Source of the DNA: Peterkaempfera bronchialis
GTDB taxonomy: Bacteria > Actinomycetota > Actinomycetes > Streptomycetales > Streptomycetaceae
Reading direction: 5' to 3'
NCBI RefSeq assembly: GCF_003258605.2
Contig: NZ_CP031264.1
Location: 3,968,001-4,032,000 of the forward strand
DNA length: 64,000 nt
Part shown: positions 8,727 through 17,281 of the stretch, one piece after another
How the letters are laid out: each line of letters begins with the position of its first letter
Numbering within the stretch: position 1 is the stretch's first letter
Program-made: the position numbers and the translations under genes
Notes under the pieces: model-generated
The model's input: the letters and a program-made list of their open reading frames with translations, nothing else
Told to the model about the DNA's origin: nothing
Database searches by the model: none

Positions 8727-9677
8727 TCAGCGCCACCCCGTCCGGTGAGCGATCCAGGTTCGCCCGATTGCCGCCATCTCGGCCTGGTAGCCGCGCAGGT
8801 GCGGCACGCCGGGCGGAGCCGGAAGACGGGAACTGCGTTCCCAGTAGCCGGCCTGCGCCGCGGCGAACGAGGTGACCGCCTCGGGCGGGGCGCCGTTCCA
8901 GGACGCCACGTCGGCCATCAGCTCCTCGGCCCGGGCCGGACTGTGGCCGGCGCGGATGAGCTGCGGCACCAGAAACGCGGGGTCGATCCAGGGCGCTCCC
9001 TGGTGGAGGTAGGCCCAGTCGATGGCGAGGGCGTTCCCGTCCCGCATCAGCATGTTGTCGGCGCGCAGGTCCACATGGAGCAGGCAGTCGCCGGTGGAGT
9101 CGGCGCGCCAGTCCCGCTCGATGGCGGCCAGCTTCCCCAGGTGCCGCGCGGACCACGTATCGAGGGCGGCGTGCTGGTCGGCGAGGGTGCGCCAGCCGTG
9201 GAAGCCGCCCTGGAGGACATCGGCCACGGCCGGCGCGTCGGGGATCGGGGACGGGCTGACGGTCTGCGGAAGCCGGTCGAGCAGGTGGAGCACCGCACCG
9301 AGGTCCGGCGAGCCCGGGGCGAGGTCGGGATGGCCGCCGCCGACGTCCTCGAAAGCCATCAGCAGCCATCCGCCGGCCTCCCAGGCGTCGAGCAGCCGAG
9401 GCACGGGCACCTGGGCGGGCAGTGCGCGGTTGACCGCCGCCTCGGTGGCGTACATCGAGTAGGCGGCGTGGTCGGTGGCGATGCCCTTGAGAAAGACCGG
9501 GCGGCCGTCGGCAAGGGTCGCGCGGACCGCGAGACCCGGGCTGAACCCGCCTGCCTGCGGCAGGCTCCGGGCGACGGACGAGCCGAGCACCGCAGTCACG
9601 GACTCCCGTGCCTCGGGCGCGAGTTGGGCCCAGCGCGGCCTCACGGAGGTGCGTACGGCAGGGTCGGAGGGTGGCAC
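8727..9677 (-). CDS. Aminoglycoside phosphotransferase (APH) family kinase
   Basis: Encodes 316 residues. The catalytic loop HVDLRADN (H201, D203, N208) and the metal-binding AIDWAY (D220) are those of the APH/choline-kinase fold (Phosphotransferase enzyme family). The substrate is unknown, and resistance should not be assumed. The GTG start at 9677 follows AGGAG with 7 bases between. Its first 56 bases and ribosome-binding site recur almost exactly at 19551-19619, where they begin a truncated copy. This gene therefore marks one edge of the lanthipeptide island. Confidence 0.85.
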   Translation of the reverse strand: MPPSDPAVRTSVRPRWAQLAPEARESVTAVLGSSVARSLPQAGGFSPGLAVRATLADGRPVFLKGIATDHAAYSMYATEAAVNRALPAQVPVPRLLDAWEAGGWLLMAFEDVGGGHPDLAPGSPDLGAVLHLLDRLPQTVSPSPIPDAPAVADVLQGGFHGWRTLADQHAALDTWSARHLGKLAAIERDWRADSTGDCLLHVDLRADNMLMRDGNALAIDWAYLHQGAPWIDPAFLVPQLIRAGHSPARAEELMADVASWNGAPPEAVTSFAAAQAGYWERSSRLPAPPGVPHLRGYQAEMAAIGRTWIAHRTGWR

Positions 9678-9689
9678 GGCAGCTCCTGG
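9621..9689. repeat. 69-bp direct repeat, copy A (island left edge)
   Basis: Matches 19551-19619 in the same orientation with three mismatches in 69 bases. It covers the APH start codon, its ribosome-binding site and the first ~19 codons. Similarity ends sharply at 9690 and fades to about 13/20 on the gene side. Confidence 0.9.
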
Positions 9690-9834
9690 GGGCGGGCCCG
9701 GTACGCCGGGCCTCAGACGGTTGTCGAGCCGATTACGCCGGGTGACACCCAATGATGCGGTTGTCCAAGAGGTCCGTCAGGTACGCGATGACATCGGCAC
9801 CGACGGGAAGCACGGGGATCGCCGCTCGTGCCCG

Positions 9835-10329
9835 CTACTTGATGGCGTCGATCGCTCCCTTGGCCAGTTCTGCGGAGATGCGCGCGCACCGGGCTGCGTA
9901 CTGCTGGAGGTGTCGGGCCGCGAAGTCGTCGGCGTTCCAATCCTCGGCCCGGATGTCGCCGTCCGCCCAGATGTAAGCCCATCCGGAGTCGCCGGAGGTG
10001 AGGGGCACCTTCCGCAGGTCGTACCGGTCGTCCTCGAAGGCGTCGAGGATCGCCCACTCCTCAGTGCTGAGGTCGGTGAGCAGCAGCCCGAGCGTCGTGG
10101 CGTTGGGTGCGGCGACGAGCCCGGGGTAGACCCGTTCTTCGAGCGCTGCGGCACGCCATCCCTGCGCGGAGGCCGGCGTGCGTGGCGGTACCCGCCCCAG
10201 CAGCGCTTCGAGCACGGCATCGAACTGCAGCGTGCCGTAGACGAAGAGGGCTTCCGGGCCGTCAGCGAGTCGGTTCCGGCGAGCGGGGGTCACCGGGCCC
10301 CGGGCCTCCTGGTTGATCGGCTCAGTCAT
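9835..10329 (-). CDS. Gamma-glutamylcyclotransferase-like (AIG2/GGCT fold) protein
   Basis: Encodes 164 residues. The substrate-binding loop FVYGTLQFD (YGTL at residues 31-34) and the acidic LDAFEDDRYD (likely catalytic Glu99) define the GGCT/AIG2 fold, which cyclises gamma-glutamyl groups to 5-oxoproline. It starts 14 bp after the GNAT gene and is the third gene of the minus-strand unit headed by the XRE-TPR regulator. Its link to the divergent lanthipeptide genes is inference from position. After its TAG stop the same frame stays open for 33 more codons. Confidence 0.8.
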   Translation of the reverse strand: MTEPINQEARGPVTPARRNRLADGPEALFVYGTLQFDAVLEALLGRVPPRTPASAQGWRAAALEERVYPGLVAAPNATTLGLLLTDLSTEEWAILDAFEDDRYDLRKVPLTSGDSGWAYIWADGDIRAEDWNADDFAARHLQQYAARCARISAELAKGAIDAIK

Positions 10330-10343
10330 GTGCGGTCCGGTTG

Positions 10344-10901
10344 TCAGCGGGTCGAGGGCAGGAACATGGCGTCGTAGACGGGCGACTCGGGAGCGTGCTT
10401 GATCCGCCCCACGACCGTGTACCCCCAGCGTAGGTAGGCATCGTGGGCTGGCTGATTACCAACGATGCAGGTCAGAGCCGTGACACCCTCCGCTCGCCCG
10501 GTGATGACCGTATCGTGAATCCGACGCCCCAGCCCGTGGTTCGTGCACTCGGGCAGCACCATCAGCTCACGCAGCCAGAAGACCTGGCCGGCCTCGGCCA
10601 TCTCCCGCAGCGTTTCCGGCCTCCGGTCGCCGAGGGAGATCCACCACGGTTTGTCCGCAGGCAGGGTTGCACCGTGCACATAGCCGACGATCCGGCCGTT
10701 CAGGCGAGCGGTGAGCGTCTCGAACCCCTCGGAGTCGAAGGCGGCCTCCAGGCGGTCACGGAACGCCTGGTCGGAGAAGAAGGGGTCGCCGATGTAAGGG
10801 GGCACGTCATACACCTTGGAGTACACCTCGACCAGCTCGTCCGCGATGCCCTTTGCCGATGGCCCGTCATACCGTTGGTATTCCACATCCATGGGTTGCA
10901 T
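10344..10901 (-). CDS. GNAT family N-acetyltransferase
   Basis: Encodes 185 residues. The acetyl-CoA site is LRELMVLPECTNHGLGRRI, a variant of the Q/RxxGxG loop, followed by ALTCIVGNQPAHDAYLRWGY, the usual beta5-alpha4 region. The acceptor substrate is unknown. ATG 10901 sits four bases after GGAGG; an in-frame ATG at 10892 is an alternative with longer spacing. It lies 17 bp downstream of the XRE-TPR regulator and is probably co-transcribed with it. Confidence 0.8.
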   Translation of the reverse strand: MQPMDVEYQRYDGPSAKGIADELVEVYSKVYDVPPYIGDPFFSDQAFRDRLEAAFDSEGFETLTARLNGRIVGYVHGATLPADKPWWISLGDRRPETLREMAEAGQVFWLRELMVLPECTNHGLGRRIHDTVITGRAEGVTALTCIVGNQPAHDAYLRWGYTVVGRIKHAPESPVYDAMFLPSTR

Positions 10902-10918
10902 CTCTCCTCCGGCGGTGT

Positions 10919-12232
10919 TCAGGCGCCATATGCGCGTATCTGTTCGAGCAGGTCCGCCACTCCGCTGCTGCGGTGGTGGGGAGCCAGTCCATCGCGGACG
11001 ATCTTCAACTGTTCGACCGCCCGGTTGGAGGACATGCCGCCCTCGATAAGGCGCAGAGCCTTGGTGGTGGCGGCGATGCTGTGGTCGATGTCTCCGTTGT
11101 GCAAGGCCGCGACGGACAGTCGGCCCAGGCACATTCCGCGATTGCGAGAGTGGGCCACATCCTGAAGGGCTTCGGACTTCGAGAGGAGCTTCTGTGCACG
11201 GGCGGTCTGCCCGAGGTCGAGCCGACACATTCCTTCGAGGCACGTCAGCTCTGCCATGTTCAAGAAGGTGGTCCAGTCCGGGTCCCTGACGTCGTCACCG
11301 CGTTCCCATTCCGCCCAGGCTTGCCGGATCGCGGCCTCGGAGCTGAAGCGGTCGCCGATCCGGGCGTACCCCTGAGCCTCACGGATTGCCAACAACGCGA
11401 TGACTCGGTTCGGGGCCTGCCACTCGCCGGCGTGTGCGTGGGCCAGGCGGGCGAAGCGCACGGCCTCCCGGCCCTTGTTCAAGTCCACGGCCTGCCGTGC
11501 CAGGTTGCTCAGGGTCCGGCACGCGAGCATGTCGTCCCCGGTGAGCATGGCTGCGTTGAGCGCTTCGGAGAAGTACTGGTGGGCCTTTGCTTGCAAGCCC
11601 GCGTCGTAGCAGAACCACCCAAGCGAGGTGGTGAACTTCCCGGCCACGGCGTGGAGCTGGCGCCCCAGCGTGTCGTCGTAGATGCCCCGGTCGATCATGT
11701 GGTGCACCCAGTGCAGGTGTGCCCGAGTCGGCCTCCACAGTCGATTCCCGCCGAACTGCTGGTCGATGGCGTCCATGTCGTCCGCTGCCTCGCGCAGCAG
11801 CTCGACCTCCGACGCCCCGATGCGCCAGTCTGCGGAGCTGGTGGCCCCCGTCGTGGTCTCCGCCAGCCAAGGCGGCGGCTGATCGCTCATCGGGGCGGTG
11901 CTGCGGGCGCCGAAGAAGGGAACCACGGCGGCGGCGCTCCGGGTGATCGGGGGCATCGGCATAACGGCAGGCAGGCTCGATCCGCCGCCGCGAGGGCGAA
12001 AGCCCAGTTCCTCGATGGGCCGTTGCCAGTAGACGGAGAGCACCTGCCGGGTGTCGGGGTGCGGGGACGGGGGATTCTCCGCCTCCCACTTCGAGTACTG
12101 CCGGACACTGAAGGTCGGCGCCTTGCCGATTCGGCCTTCTGCGGAGAGGCGCGCAGCGAGCGCCGAGAGTTCCCGGACAACCTGCTCCTGCGTGCGGTTG
12201 AGGCTCTCGCGTAACCGCTTCATCTCGGACAT
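10919..12232 (-). CDS. XRE-type regulator with TPR-like C-terminal domain
   Basis: Encodes 437 residues. The N-terminus (TQEQVVRELSALAARL, then SVRQYSKWEAE) is a Cro/CI-type helix-turn-helix. The rest, from about residue 135, is rich in alpha-helical repeats typical of tetratricopeptide-type ligand or peptide sensing (for example DDMLACRTLSNLARQAV). Such regulators often accompany actinobacterial natural-product loci. It is divergent from the methyltransferase-lanthipeptide unit across 440 bp, so it is the best local candidate to control both units. A signalling peptide or ligand is not evident. Confidence 0.82.
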   Translation of the reverse strand: MSEMKRLRESLNRTQEQVVRELSALAARLSAEGRIGKAPTFSVRQYSKWEAENPPSPHPDTRQVLSVYWQRPIEELGFRPRGGGSSLPAVMPMPPITRSAAAVVPFFGARSTAPMSDQPPPWLAETTTGATSSADWRIGASEVELLREAADDMDAIDQQFGGNRLWRPTRAHLHWVHHMIDRGIYDDTLGRQLHAVAGKFTTSLGWFCYDAGLQAKAHQYFSEALNAAMLTGDDMLACRTLSNLARQAVDLNKGREAVRFARLAHAHAGEWQAPNRVIALLAIREAQGYARIGDRFSSEAAIRQAWAEWERGDDVRDPDWTTFLNMAELTCLEGMCRLDLGQTARAQKLLSKSEALQDVAHSRNRGMCLGRLSVAALHNGDIDHSIAATTKALRLIEGGMSSNRAVEQLKIVRDGLAPHHRSSGVADLLEQIRAYGA

Positions 12233-12672
12233 GGGTACCCCTCGCCATCCCGTTTCGTGGCCACCGTAACGGCTCCGGACAGCGTGGTACGAGGCGTCGT
12301 CAACGCAGCGCCCAGGTGGGAGAGAAAGGGCGGGCGAAGGGCAGGTAGAGGGCTACTGGAGTACCGGTGAAAGGGCCTGGTCTTCGGCGTCCCACTTCGC
12401 TGCACTAAGTGACACGGCATGCACTGTGTGTGTTGATGGCGCCTGGAGGGCTCATGGAGACCCGCACCGAGATCGGTGTGCCGCCCACTGCGTCCGATCC
12501 GCAGGTCGCGGAGGGGCCGCGCCCGCCCCGCCACCTGGGAACCTGCATGGCTGTACCACGGTTGCTCCGGAAGACCTCGCGGCTCCGCAAGCTGCGGCTC
12601 AGACAACCGTTCCGGCGGCGTACGAATAGGCACCCAGTTCCTCGGCGCGCGGCGTCGAGAAGGAGAACTTCC
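12233..12672. promoter_or_regulatory. Divergent promoter region of the lanthipeptide locus
   Basis: 440 bp separate the XRE-TPR regulator from the methyltransferase gene. An interrupted palindrome ACA-CG-GCATGC-AC-TGT lies at 12412-12427. It overlaps AAGTGACACGGCATG (12407-12421), which nearly matches AAGTGACATGGCGTG in front of the other XRE gene (22634-22648). No clear -35/-10 pair can be assigned by eye. No gene is recognised in the region. Confidence 0.45.
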
Positions 12673-13914
12673 GTGGACAACGGCCCCGACATGATGACTG
12701 AAGCGAACTCCTCGGCCAACGAAGACCAGTTGCGTGATCAGATGATCAGGCGGCTCATCGAGCTGGGGGCCCTCCGAAGCAGGCAGGTCGTGGCCGCGTT
12801 CCGGAAAGTCCCGCGCCACCTCGCAACCCCTGACGAGGACATGGCCACCGTCTACAGCGTGGAACGAGCTGTGATCACGAAGACGGATGCCGACGGCGTT
12901 CAGCTCAGCTCCGTGTCGGCCCCGCGCATCCAGGCCATGCAGATCGAACAGGCCGACATCCACCCGGGGATGCAGGTTCTGGAGATCGGCTCCGGGGGCG
13001 TCAACGCCGCATACCTCGCCGAGATCGTCGGCAAGGACGGCCTGGTCGTCACCGCCGACATCGATTCGGAGGTCACTGAACGCGCTTCGGTGTTCCTCTC
13101 CCAGGCTGGCTACGACCAGGTCCACATCGTCACCGTGGATGGAGAGAACGGGGTACCCGAGCACGCCCCCTACGACCGCATTCTCGTGACGGTCCAGGCC
13201 GCCGACATCCCCCCTGCCTGGCTCGACCAGCTCAAGGACGGCGGACGGCTCGTCGTGCCGCTACGGGTGCGCGGTATGACCCGGACCGTGGCGTTCGTCC
13301 GCCACGGCGACCGCCTGCTCAGCGACGGGTTCGAGCTTTGCGGCTTCGTGCCGATGCAGGGCATCGGAGAGAACCGCGTGCGCTTGGTCCTGCTGCACGA
13401 GGTGAGTGGGGAAGAGGTCGGGCTCCGGCTGGACGGCCACCCCGAACCCGATGTCGAAGCACTGAGTGCGGCCCTGCACACGCCGCCCGTCAAGTCGTGG
13501 TCCGGGGTGGCTCTGGCAGGCGACGAGTCGAACGAGCACCTTGACCTGTGGTTGACGACCGCACTGGACAACCTTCCGCTGTTGGCCGGACAACAGGCCG
13601 CCCGTGCCCGGGGCATCGTTGCCTCGATCTCCCCACACGGCATCCCGACCCTGGTCGAGGCCGACAGCTTCGCCTACCGGACGGTGCGCCCTACCGATGA
13701 CCCCGACCGCTTCGAGCTGGGCGCCATCGGTCACGGTCCCCATGCCCAAGAGGTCGCCGACCGTCTGGTCGAGCAGATCCGGGTGTGGGACCGAGTGCAC
13801 CGTAGCCACCGTGCACATATCGAGGTCTATCCGGCCGGCACGCCGGACGACGTCCTTCCCGCAGGCCGCGTCATCGACCGGCCGCACACGCGGATCACGA
13901 TCACCTGGCCGTAG
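12673..13914 (+). CDS. FxLD-system protein-L-isoaspartate O-methyltransferase-like enzyme
   Basis: Encodes 413 residues. Residues ~17-210 are a PCMT-type domain: LRDQMIRRLIELGAL, then the SAM motif VLEIGSGG (residues 102-109). Residues ~260-413 form an extra C-terminal region characteristic of the FxLD-associated methyltransferases rather than housekeeping PCMT. Related RiPP methyltransferases methylate an Asp side chain so that it collapses to aspartimide or isoaspartate (shown for OlvS-type and graspetide systems). I infer the same here, acting on the modified precursor encoded next. GTG 12673 follows AAGGAG at 12660-12665. Confidence 0.85.
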   Translation: MDNGPDMMTEANSSANEDQLRDQMIRRLIELGALRSRQVVAAFRKVPRHLATPDEDMATVYSVERAVITKTDADGVQLSSVSAPRIQAMQIEQADIHPGMQVLEIGSGGVNAAYLAEIVGKDGLVVTADIDSEVTERASVFLSQAGYDQVHIVTVDGENGVPEHAPYDRILVTVQAADIPPAWLDQLKDGGRLVVPLRVRGMTRTVAFVRHGDRLLSDGFELCGFVPMQGIGENRVRLVLLHEVSGEEVGLRLDGHPEPDVEALSAALHTPPVKSWSGVALAGDESNEHLDLWLTTALDNLPLLAGQQAARARGIVASISPHGIPTLVEADSFAYRTVRPTDDPDRFELGAIGHGPHAQEVADRLVEQIRVWDRVHRSHRAHIEVYPAGTPDDVLPAGRVIDRPHTRITITWP

Positions 13915-13970
13915 CAAGCCCGGGGCCAGGCTGTAAGGGCACGTCCAACCACTTGTTCAGGAGGAACGAG

Positions 13971-14159
13971 ATGGCACCACAGAGCAGCACCCTGAAGGCC
14001 GCCACGGACTTCTCGGGGGAGGGCATGTCGGACTTCGACCTCAGCATCGAGACCGTTGCGTCCGCCCCGATCGTCCCCGGCCTGCTGAACGACACCGGGG
14101 ACGGCTGCGGTTCCACCTGCCAGTCCGCCTGCTCGAACAGCACCTGCATCAGCGGCTGA
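13971..14159 (+). CDS. FxLD-family lanthipeptide precursor peptide
   Basis: Encodes 62 residues. The leader carries FDLSIET at residues 22-28, the position of the FxLD/FNLD recognition box, but with Ser where Asp is usual. Residues ~37-62 are the likely core. It has four cysteines (C46, C50, C54, C59), Ser/Thr at 42, 48, 49, 52, 55, 57, 58 and 61, and two aspartates, D41 and D44. D44 is followed by Gly, a classic isoaspartate-prone pair, inside the predicted T42-C46 segment. AGGAGG at 13959-13964 gives strong translation. The gene lies between its methyltransferase and LanB; the cleavage site is not certain. Confidence 0.9.
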   Translation: MAPQSSTLKAATDFSGEGMSDFDLSIETVASAPIVPGLLNDTGDGCGSTCQSACSNSTCISG

Positions 14160-14170
14160 CCCGGTGGTGG

Positions 14171-14203
14171 GGGGCCGGGGCCGGATTCTCAGGCCCTGGC
14201 CCC
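14171..14203 (+). terminator. Hairpin between precursor and LanB genes (attenuator)
   Basis: GGGGCCgGGGCC (14171-14182) pairs with GGCCCtGGCCCC (14192-14203) across a 9-nt loop, with one G-T pair in the stem. It follows the precursor stop by 11 bp. A partial terminator here would give more precursor than enzyme mRNA, as seen in many RiPP operons; that role is inference. Confidence 0.75.
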
Positions 14204-14236
14204 GCGCCAATCCGACCAGAGAACGGGGGCACAACG

Positions 14237-17200
14237 ATGTACCACGCCGTTGACGCGGCCTTGATCAGGGCCTCGGCGCGTCCGCTGGCGGCGGAGCTGC
14301 CTCCTTGGCCGAACCTGGACGGCAGTAGCCCTGACGATGTGGAGGGGTGGCGCGAGTGGATAGGACAGGTCTGGGCGACCGACGCCACGGCCGAGGCCAT
14401 CACGTTCGCCAGCCCCGTCTTGGCCGAGGCTGTACGCGGTGTCCTCACCGGCCGTCTTCGGCAGCCCCGCGCAACGCTGCGAGCCACGCTGTCTCTGATG
14501 CGGTACCTCCTGCGGATGCAGTACCGGCCGACTCCATTCGGTCTGTTCGCCGGCACCGCCCCCGTACGTCTGGGTCGGACGGCAAAGGTCCATCGGGGCA
14601 CGGACCATCGCGGATCCGCCCGACCTGATGCCGAGTGGTTGGCCGAGGTCGCCTCCGACCTGGAGACCCGCTCCGCCCTGCTCCGGCGCCTTCCGGTGAT
14701 GGCGGATCCCACCCGGATCGTCCGAGGCGCCAAGGTGGTCGTCCCCCACCAGCCGGGCGCTGACGGGCCGGTGGAGATGAGCATGCGGCACACACCTGCC
14801 GTCGAGGTGGTGCTCAGCCTCGCTCATTCCCCCATCACCGCCGGGGAGATCGTGGCCGAACTCCAGGCCGACTATCCGGACATGCCCGTCGCCGCCATCG
14901 AGGACATGGTGCGCCGCTTGGTCAAGCACGGGCTGCTCCTCACCAGCCTGCGGGCCCCCATGACCACCGACGACGCCCTCGGACACCTCATATCCCAGCT
15001 CGACATCCTCGGGGCGGGCACTGTCTCCGAGACCGGCGGGATTCCCGGACAACTTCGCCGGATTCACCAGCTCCTGACCCGGCATGACGCCGCTCCCGCC
15101 GACGAGCAGCGCACCATCCGCGCCGAGGCCGCCCACCGGATGACGGCTGTGACCGAGGTGACGGAACGAACGCTCATAGTCAACCTGCGCCCGGACTGCG
15201 ACACCGTCCTGCCCCTGGTGGTGGCCGAGGAAGCACAGCGCGTCTTGGCGGTCATGGCCCGCATCTCGCCGTACCCTGCCGGACCCCCGGCCTGGCAGGA
15301 CTACCGCGCACGCTTCCTGGAGCGCTACAGCATGGGCGCTCTGGTGCCGGTACGTGATCTCACCGACCCGGACATCGGACTCGGCGTCCCGGCCGGCTAC
15401 CGGGGTTCGGTTCTCAAGCGCCCGGTGCTCGCGACAAGTCGCCGCGATGAATACCTCCTTGCGCTCGCCCAGGACGCCGCAGCGAACCGGACCCGCGAGG
15501 TCGTCCTGGCGGAAGAGGACGTCGCATCCCTCTCCGTCGGGGACTTCGTCCAGGTGCCCGCCCACGTCGAACTGTGCTTCACCGTTCTCGCGAGGTCCCT
15601 GGGTGACCTGCGGCAGGGGCGGTTCGCATTGGACCTCGTGGGCCTGTCGTCGGCCGCTGGTACCACCACGGGCCGGTTCCTGGCCATGTTGGAGCAGCCC
15701 GACCGCGATCGGATGAGCGCTGTGTACGCCGGCCTGCCCACCTTGGAAGACGGAGCGGTCCGTGCCCAGATCTCCAGCCCACCGCTGCGCCTGCGCACTC
15801 AGAACGTCAGCCGGTCTCCTGCGGTCGTGCCGCACGTGCTCTCCCTCGGTGAGTACAACCCGACCGCCAATCTCGACCTGGATGACCTCGCCGTCGGGGC
15901 GGACGCCCGGCGCCTGTTCCTCGCCTCGCTCACCACCGGACAGCGCATCGAACCGTCGGTGATGAACGCCGTGGAACTCACCAACGCCACCCACCCACTT
16001 GTGCGCTTTCTGAGCGAAGTACACCGCTCGCACGTCGCCGTCATGGCCCCGTTCTCGTGGGGGGCTGCTGCTCGGTTGCCATTCCTGCCTCAGGTCCGCG
16101 TAGGCCGCACGATCCTGTCCCGGGCCTGCTGGCGGCTTACACGCAGGCACGTCGGCACCGCAGCCGGGGCCGACTGGATGCGGCGCTTCACCGACTGGCG
16201 CTGCCGGTACGGCGTCACCCGAACCGTGTTCGTCGGGTCCGACGACCAGCGTCTCCGCCTCGACCTCGACCATCCCGCTCATCTGCGGATTCTCCGCTCC
16301 GAGCTGGAGCACGCCAGCGTGCTCACCCTCCATGAGGCCCCTGAGGAAGACGCCTTCGGCTGGCTCGGGCACGCGCATGAGATCACCATGCCGTTTGCCT
16401 CGGACCTGCCCCCCGCCCGCCGCATCGACGCCACAGCGGTTGTCCGCCGCGAGGTCGGGAGGCTGCCCGGGACCACGCCCTGGGCCTATCTCAAGGTCTA
16501 CAGTCACCCAGACCGTGCTTCAGAGATCCTGGCCACCTGTCTGCCCGCTCTTCTCGACCAGTGGGGAGACGAGACGCCTCAGTGGTGGTTCACTCGCTAC
16601 GGCGACCCGGGCACTCACCTGCGCGTGCGGATCCGGCTGGCCCGACCGGATGCCTTCGGAGAGGTCGCACAACGAGTGGGCGCATGGGCGGCAGCCCTCC
16701 GGAACGACGGACTGGCCAGTCGGATCCAGTGGGACACCGATGAACCCGAGATCGGCCGCTACGGCACCGGCCATGCCTTGGACGCGGCAGAGCGCTACTT
16801 CACTGCGGACTCCGCCGCAGCCATCGCGCAGATGGCCCTCCAGATCCCCTCCGGCTTGCGCCAGGCCGTCACCGCCGCCGGCTTCGTGGACATCGCTGAC
16901 GCTTTCACCGGCGGACCGGCGGCCGGACGGCGCTGGCTGGTCGAGAACCTGCTGAAGTCCCAAGGCGTCGCGCCCCCACGAGACGTTCAGGCACATGCCC
17001 TCCGCCTCGCTGCCCCCGACACAGGCTTGGCCGCTCTGCGCTCCCTTCCCGGCGGTGAGGGCGTCATCGCCGCCTGGACTCATCGGCGTCAGGCCCTTGG
17101 GCAGTACCGGGCCTCCCTCGAAGACGCCGGCGCTGCACCCGCTGCCGTCCTGCCCTCCCTGCTGCACATGCACCACAACCGGGCCGCCGGCGTCGACACC

Positions 17201-17281
17201 GACGACGAGGTCACCTGCTGTCGACTGGCACGTACCGCCGCGCTGTCCTGGACCGTTCGGCAGAAAGGAGCCTTGCGGTGA
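14237..17281 (+). CDS. lanB: Class I lanthipeptide dehydratase (LanB)
   Basis: Encodes 1014 residues. The first ~700 resemble the LanB glutamylation domain (LRMQYRPTPFGLFAGTAPV near the start is a landmark). The rest is a SpaB_C/elimination domain, with PWAYLKVYSHPDRASEI near residue 745 and WWFTRYGDPGTHLRVRIRL near 782. Class I dehydratases add glutamate from Glu-tRNA to Ser/Thr and eliminate it to give Dha/Dhb. The substrate should be the 62-residue peptide upstream. ATG 14237 has no good Shine-Dalgarno, consistent with lower expression than the precursor. The stop overlaps the LanC start. Confidence 0.92.
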   Translation: MYHAVDAALIRASARPLAAELPPWPNLDGSSPDDVEGWREWIGQVWATDATAEAITFASPVLAEAVRGVLTGRLRQPRATLRATLSLMRYLLRMQYRPTPFGLFAGTAPVRLGRTAKVHRGTDHRGSARPDAEWLAEVASDLETRSALLRRLPVMADPTRIVRGAKVVVPHQPGADGPVEMSMRHTPAVEVVLSLAHSPITAGEIVAELQADYPDMPVAAIEDMVRRLVKHGLLLTSLRAPMTTDDALGHLISQLDILGAGTVSETGGIPGQLRRIHQLLTRHDAAPADEQRTIRAEAAHRMTAVTEVTERTLIVNLRPDCDTVLPLVVAEEAQRVLAVMARISPYPAGPPAWQDYRARFLERYSMGALVPVRDLTDPDIGLGVPAGYRGSVLKRPVLATSRRDEYLLALAQDAAANRTREVVLAEEDVASLSVGDFVQVPAHVELCFTVLARSLGDLRQGRFALDLVGLSSAAGTTTGRFLAMLEQPDRDRMSAVYAGLPTLEDGAVRAQISSPPLRLRTQNVSRSPAVVPHVLSLGEYNPTANLDLDDLAVGADARRLFLASLTTGQRIEPSVMNAVELTNATHPLVRFLSEVHRSHVAVMAPFSWGAAARLPFLPQVRVGRTILSRACWRLTRRHVGTAAGADWMRRFTDWRCRYGVTRTVFVGSDDQRLRLDLDHPAHLRILRSELEHASVLTLHEAPEEDAFGWLGHAHEITMPFASDLPPARRIDATAVVRREVGRLPGTTPWAYLKVYSHPDRASEILATCLPALLDQWGDETPQWWFTRYGDPGTHLRVRIRLARPDAFGEVAQRVGAWAAALRNDGLASRIQWDTDEPEIGRYGTGHALDAAERYFTADSAAAIAQMALQIPSGLRQAVTAAGFVDIADAFTGGPAAGRRWLVENLLKSQGVAPPRDVQAHALRLAAPDTGLAALRSLPGGEGVIAAWTHRRQALGQYRASLEDAGAAPAAVLPSLLHMHHNRAAGVDTDDEVTCCRLARTAALSWTVRQKGALR

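Noticed and set aside
9677-9677. The APH kinase as an antibiotic-resistance or immunity gene of the lanthipeptide locus
   Set aside because: Only the general kinase fold is visible. Its position suggests an older pairing with the deaminase rather than with the RiPP genes.
9621-9689. The 69-bp repeat as a tRNA-type attachment site
   Set aside because: It contains a gene start and ribosome-binding site, not a tRNA 3' end, and no integrase gene is nearby.
6573-9755. A 1060-codon open frame on the plus strand
   Set aside because: It is antisense to accB and the APH gene, both with clear family motifs.
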